Shown in pieces: positions 59,599 through 64,000 of a stretch of DNA of 64,000 nucleotides. Position 1 is the first letter of the stretch; each line of letters begins with the position of its first letter. Both the position numbers and the translations under genes were made by a program. The stretch is from Madurella fahalii. Its lineage: Eukaryota; Ascomycota; Sordariomycetes; Sordariales. Below the pieces are notes generated by a model, which saw only the letters and a program-made list of their open reading frames with translations, was not told where the DNA came from and made no database searches. The DNA lies in contig CM056875.1 in NCBI GenBank assembly GCA_029876055.1, positions 1,674,001 to 1,738,000 of the forward strand, in the 5' to 3' direction.

Positions 59599-62500
59599 CT
59601 AGAACAGAAGCTCATCCCCGTCCACCGGGCCCCGTCTGGCCCTCCTCTTCGAGTTCGCTCCCCTAACCACAACATCACCGGGGCCAGCACGCAACGTCCA
59701 CTTCCCGACCTCAACCCACAACCTTCGCAACACCTCCCCCTTCGTCCACGGCGCATACCTCGTCCCTTGAAGGGCCTGAGAAGACGAAGCAGCAGCCTGC
59801 GTACTGGCCAGTGCCGGAATCCCACTTCCACCCGCACCTGTACCGCCTCTCCCAGCCGAGCCTGCCATCCTCACCATGACGCAGTCCACCGAGACCACCC
59901 AGTTCCTACGCACATCTAACACGACCGTTTTAGCGAAATCTTGCACGCGTGCGTTTCTCCCAGCCGCCCCAGAACCAGAGCCGATTCCCATAGTAGCGGG
60001 TGACCAGCCCCCCAGAAGATCCATCACCCGCACCCCCGCCCCCTCGTCAGAAGGTGGTTCATCCGTACCTAAGCGGCTTATCAACTCCGCCAAGTGAGAA
60101 CGCATCTCCACAAAGAGCGCGGCCAACCTGTCGATCGCATCGAGTCCGGGAACCGCCGAGTCAGGTTCATTTGACAGATAGCTCGCCAGACTGGGCTGCA
60201 GCGCGTGGGCGACTGACGCGAGAAGCGTCATGACATGCAGTTGTTGTAGCGAGACGGCCGATTCTGATCCGCCGCCGCCGAGAGCATCGAACCACGCCAA
60301 CAGCCCGTTCAACACGCCCGCGGCATGTTCCACATCCTCACCCGCCAGCTCCCTAGGGATGCAAGCCGTATCAAGCAACAAGTCCCCCAGCGCGACGGCG
60401 TACACCTCCAACAGTGCCCAGCAATCCACCGTCTGCGCTGACGCCTGCACCACCGCCGGCAACATAAACTGCAGCACAAAGGTCGCTACATGGGCGTTCT
60501 CCGCCATCGCCCTGCCCAGAATCCGGCATTCCTGCTCCATCTTGTCGTTGCCGAGCGCAATCTTGAAGTTGTTATAGAGGTAATGAAACAGCTGCGGGAC
60601 GGCCGTGACGTCTCTCTCGCTCAACCTCACACCGTAGGCAACAATACCCGCGGCATGCAGCTGCGGGTCTTGCATCGGCGGGGAGTAGTCCGGACTCGGC
60701 TGGGTGAAGAAGGGGTCGACCACGCAGATGCCGACGCCGTGCGACTTGATCAGCGAGATGACCTGTCGGACAAAGTCCATGTACGACCCGTGCTCGGCGG
60801 CGTGCGGCCGCAAGAGGGCCAGGTCCTCCTTCATCTTTTGCATAGTCAGCTGCAGGATCTTGCCAAACTCGTCTCGCTGCTGCTTGGGTTGTGCGGACGA
60901 TAACCCGCGCTCGCGGAGGGTCCTGCGCATGTAATGGATGGCGCAGGCGAAGAAGTCGATGTTGGAGTTGTAGTCTGGCGGTATGCCGACTGCGACTGTG
61001 GCCCTATCTAAGAACGGCAAACGCTCGTGTTGGAGTACCTCGGCCAGATAGTTCTCGTAACCAAGAAACCGAAGGGGTTTTGTAATCGATAGGATCCAGA
61101 GTCCCAGAGCGTTGGTGCCGATGTCTTTAAAGTCAAAAACGTGGTTCTTAGCCAGAACCGCAACGAAAAGAGGAAGAAATTTCCTTTCCGAGGTACTGAG
61201 GTTCTTTGGAAGGTCAGAAAACAGGCCATATTTGCCGCTCGCGAAGTAGGGTGACAATTGCTACCAAAGGTCAGCGCGCTTTCAAGGTAATGATGATTAG
61301 GGGACGACCAACCGTGACCCTATTCTTATAAAATCGAGCGGCAATCTTGGCAGCTAAGGTGACCGTCTTCTCGGCGCAGGCAGTTTGTTGAGCGTGCGGC
61401 CCCTGAGACTTCTCCACAGAGATGGCGAGGATCGTGCGGCTCATCCAGAAGAAGTCTTTGGCCAGGTGCTCGTTGACCAGCTGAATCAAACGTTAACTTG
61501 ACGCTGCCAGTACTGCAAGGTAGGAACATACCAGGACGGCCTCTTCGAGTTGGTGAGGATCATTGTTGTCAGAAAACCCACTCGAGTATTGCTCCTCGGA
61601 GGCGTCCTCGATCCGTGCTAGGAAGTGGTCTAGCGTGTCAAGCGCCACACGGAGAACGCTCCAGTCGAACCCCGGCGAGTGGAAGTCGAGGCCAGTAAAC
61701 ACTTTTTGTAGTTGGGCTGCTGAAGGTTAGGATCCCACTCAGACATTAATAGGAGTTGACTCACTTGTGTTGAGCCCCCCAAGAGCGGTCTCCAGTGTCG
61801 GGGCACGCTGCAGAACGTCCAGAGATGCCTTAACTGAGAAATGAAGGATATCTAGAGCTGTCGCCTTGTTCTTGGCTATCATCTCATCCCGCATATCCTT
61901 ACTGATTCCTGGCAATTCGCTCGCCAGAGCGTGGAACTGCTGCTCAATGTCGGAGGCGGCAGAGAGATACTGATCCAAGACCTGATTGAAGACGTTGTTT
62001 CTCCAGGCAGAGAAGGGCTTGAACGCGGCAGGGCCCTCACCCTGGGACATCACAAATCGAGCAAGCTGATTCCAGGCTCTAACGTTGATCAGGCATGCTT
62101 CCTTGTGCGCGCTGCCGGGAACCACTAGCTTCTCCATCAGATGAACCGCCGGTCGTAGGTCGGGCGGTGAAACCCAGAAAAGGGTGCAGAGAAGGTCGTG
62201 GTGGTTCCTCAGAGCCGCCAAATCGTGCTGATGGACGGTGTCTTCCTTGAGATATTGTCGGTTGTGGTTAGGGAGGGTTCTGGCCACCAAATTTTTGATA
62301 TCGTTATTGCGTCCCGCTTGTTTCAGACGCTGGATTGCCAGGGCAAGCAGCTTGACGAAGATGTGAAAACATCGGTCCTCGGGCTCGATGGATAAGGACG
62401 GGCTGCCATCTAGTTCCTCAAGAAATTGAGGCGACTTGTACACCTCCTCGTTCCTTAGATGCGCAAGGTTCTGCGAGCCGAAGAAGTCGAAAATGGTGCC

Positions 62501-64000
62501 AATAATGCCAGTGCATTTATACCAACCCCATTGCTGGACGAGGTAATGGCAACGAGCTACCAGGGCTCGGCAGTAGTCGTTGAAACCAGGCGGCTGTCGG
62601 GGGTTTGATTTGTACAACTCAAAGACAGGCTTCAACAGCTGTTGTGGCAGCGTCCACCCTTCCATGGGATCAGCGTCCCTCAATCCAGGAACAAGGACTC
62701 CAGAGTCATCAATCTCGCAAAGAGGCAATAAAGTGAACATATCTTGCCAAAGCCGCTCAAATGTTTGGGCGTCCGAGCCAGAACCGACCCCACGGCTCAG
62801 CATGACGGAGTGGGTGACGTCCCAGAAGGAGCCTCGCGGGATGGCAGCACTTCTCAGGGCTCTCATCATGACTACCCAACAGTTTGCGAGGACCCGATCC
62901 GAACGTATCCCTCGCTCTCTGAAAGAAGAACGCTGCAAGTCACCGTAGAGCGCCCGCAGTTGGTCGGTACCAGCATCCAGGAGACGCCCTATGGTGATCG
63001 AAGCTAATTTCTTGAGCAGCTCCTCCATCTTCATGTTTTGCATGGGATGACCGCCCGATGTAAGACTTAACCGGTGCACTGCCAAGATTGCCACGGTAAA
63101 TCGAGCAGCGACCTCAAGTTGCGTTCTCTTTCTGCCTTCGGAAGCCGTGGTCCAGTCAAGTGACTCGAATCGGCTGGTGAAGCCCGGGAATACCTCCAAA
63201 CACCTGGAGAAGAAGGCCTTTTCCTCGAGGTCGTTATGGACACTTAGGGAGCCTAGTATGTATTCAAGGACGAAGTCGGCTGCGTCGATTGCTTTCCGGC
63301 TCGTGGTGGCTTCTGTCGTTGCATCCGAGCCGAGCTGCTCGACAACCCAGTCAACGAGTATGCCAAACTCTGAGGACGTGGTATCACCCCAGGCTCCCCA
63401 TCTCAGCGCCTGCCCGTCGAAAGAAAAGGAAACGGGTGGCCGTTGCTGGCGGATCCGGTCAGACAATCCCCTCTCCATCGCATCACGCACAGCCCCACGA
63501 CCTATAACGGTGCTCTCGTGGAAAAAAGTGCCCCTGTCAAGTGGAAAGATTTCAAAGTGTTGAGTGTAATGCGTCCCATACGGGCCTAACCCCGCGAGCT
63601 TGTCTTGCGAGCGGTGCGCCTGAACATCAATGACAGAGACCTCGGCCGGCAAAGGATCATTTGCGCGAGCGTATTGGGGAGCCTCTAGGTCTAGGTACCG
63701 CGGACGAAGCCTCTTGCGAAATCTGGACTTGGTTTCTCCTATTCTGTCTTTCCCCATAACCAGTGGTTCTTCTGCGTCATTGAACACGTATTGTGAACGG
63801 CTTCCCGGTTCTTGTAGAGTGAAGTTCTTGTCGAGGGGTTCCTGCTCCAATACATCATCCGTTGACTGCCCTAGCGCTCTCCGAGTCCGCCTGTAAAAGG
63901 CATCCAATGTCCGCTTGCGAGAATTGAGTTGCCGCCGTCTGTCCTCACGTTCGTCCGCTTCCAGCTGTGCTGGCCGCAACGCTGGAATGCGATCTTCTAT
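59599..64000 (-). CDS. MMS22: DNA replication-repair protein MMS22/Mus7 (C-terminal part; gene runs off the right edge)
   Basis: Visible exons are 64000-61765 (open to the edge), 61716-61532, 61480-61319 and 61260-59599, about 1414 residues. Introns are 61764-61717, 61531-61481 and 61318-61261; the first ends in a tandem CAGCAG acceptor and the last has a weak GTCACG donor. The region around YGTHYTQHFEIFPLDRGTFFHESTVIG is the signature of the Mus7/MMS22 family. The rest is long alpha-helical repeats, ending in a Gly-rich tail and a basic patch (NSKRRARRGP). Mms22 works with Mms1 and cullin Rtt101 to help replication forks through damage and to support histone-linked repair in the nucleus. The first ~700 residues, with a basic stretch (KSRFRKRLRPR), are partly outside the window. 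The assignment rests mainly on that motif and overall length. Confidence 0.78.

Noticed and set aside
1..64000. Search for transposons, RIP-degraded repeats or a secondary-metabolite cluster
   Set aside because: No terminal repeats, reverse transcriptase, transposase, polyketide synthase or NRPS sequence was seen; the genes are mainly conserved housekeeping genes.

Overview
The window is about 64 kb of nuclear DNA from a filamentous ascomycete, most likely a Sordariomycete and plausibly of the Sordariales/Chaetomiaceae type. The reasons are short introns (about 48-76 nt) with GTRNGT donors and CTRAC-type branch points, GC-rich coding sequence, a dispersed 5S rRNA gene lying alone between protein genes, a 519-residue ATP synthase beta with many tiny 5' exons, fungal Zn2Cys6 and Myb-like regulators, and a Polycomb SUZ12 subunit. 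The genus is an inference. I see no transposon, tRNA gene, CRISPR array or secondary-metabolite cluster.

Layout from left to right: the 3' end of an unidentified His-rich protein (1-717); a Myb-like DNA-binding protein (2807-3981); an unidentified Lys/Arg-rich nuclear-type protein (5563-7998, minus); an unidentified coiled-coil protein (9825-12060, minus); RVB2 AAA+ ATPase (13318-14861); the GYF-domain U5 snRNP protein LIN1/CD2BP2 (15064-16515, minus); UFD1 (17078-18362), followed by an 80-bp tandem duplication; an F-box/LRR protein (19147-21471); and a 3-kb gap. Then come PRC2 subunit SUZ12 (24474-26765); splicing factor CUS1/SF3B2 (27852-29831, minus); a SLY41-like transporter (30472-32309); ORC5 with an apparent 1-nt frameshift (32680-34269, minus); a Zn2Cys6 regulator (34947-36344); a secreted CE1 esterase (36574-37690, minus); ATP2 (38371-40470, minus, nine exons); glycogen branching enzyme (41241-43730, minus, eight exons); mitochondrial ClpX (44675-46539); CIA1 (47283-48659); 5S rRNA (48842-48960); 2-oxoglutarate dehydrogenase E1 (49364-52563, minus); TFIIH subunit TFB1 (53634-55577); a putative mitochondrial Msp1/ATAD1-type AAA+ ATPase (55981-59079, minus); and the C-terminal part of the replication-repair protein MMS22/Mus7 (59599 to the right edge, minus).

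The region is mostly housekeeping: chromatin, replication and repair (RVB2, SUZ12, ORC5, TFB1, MMS22), splicing (LIN1, CUS1), proteostasis (UFD1, F-box protein, ClpX, AAA+), and mitochondrial or carbon metabolism (ATP2, KGD1, CIA1, glycogen branching, CE1 esterase). Genes are not in operons; neighbours are head-to-head or tail-to-tail with separate promoters. No obviously new multi-gene system is visible. The most checkable observations are the ORC5 frameshift, the very small 5' exons (ATP2, RVB2, UFD1), stop-free 63-nt introns in UFD1 and CUS1, tandem NAGNAG acceptors in three genes, the dispersed 5S gene, and a strong isolated hairpin near 27.44 kb.
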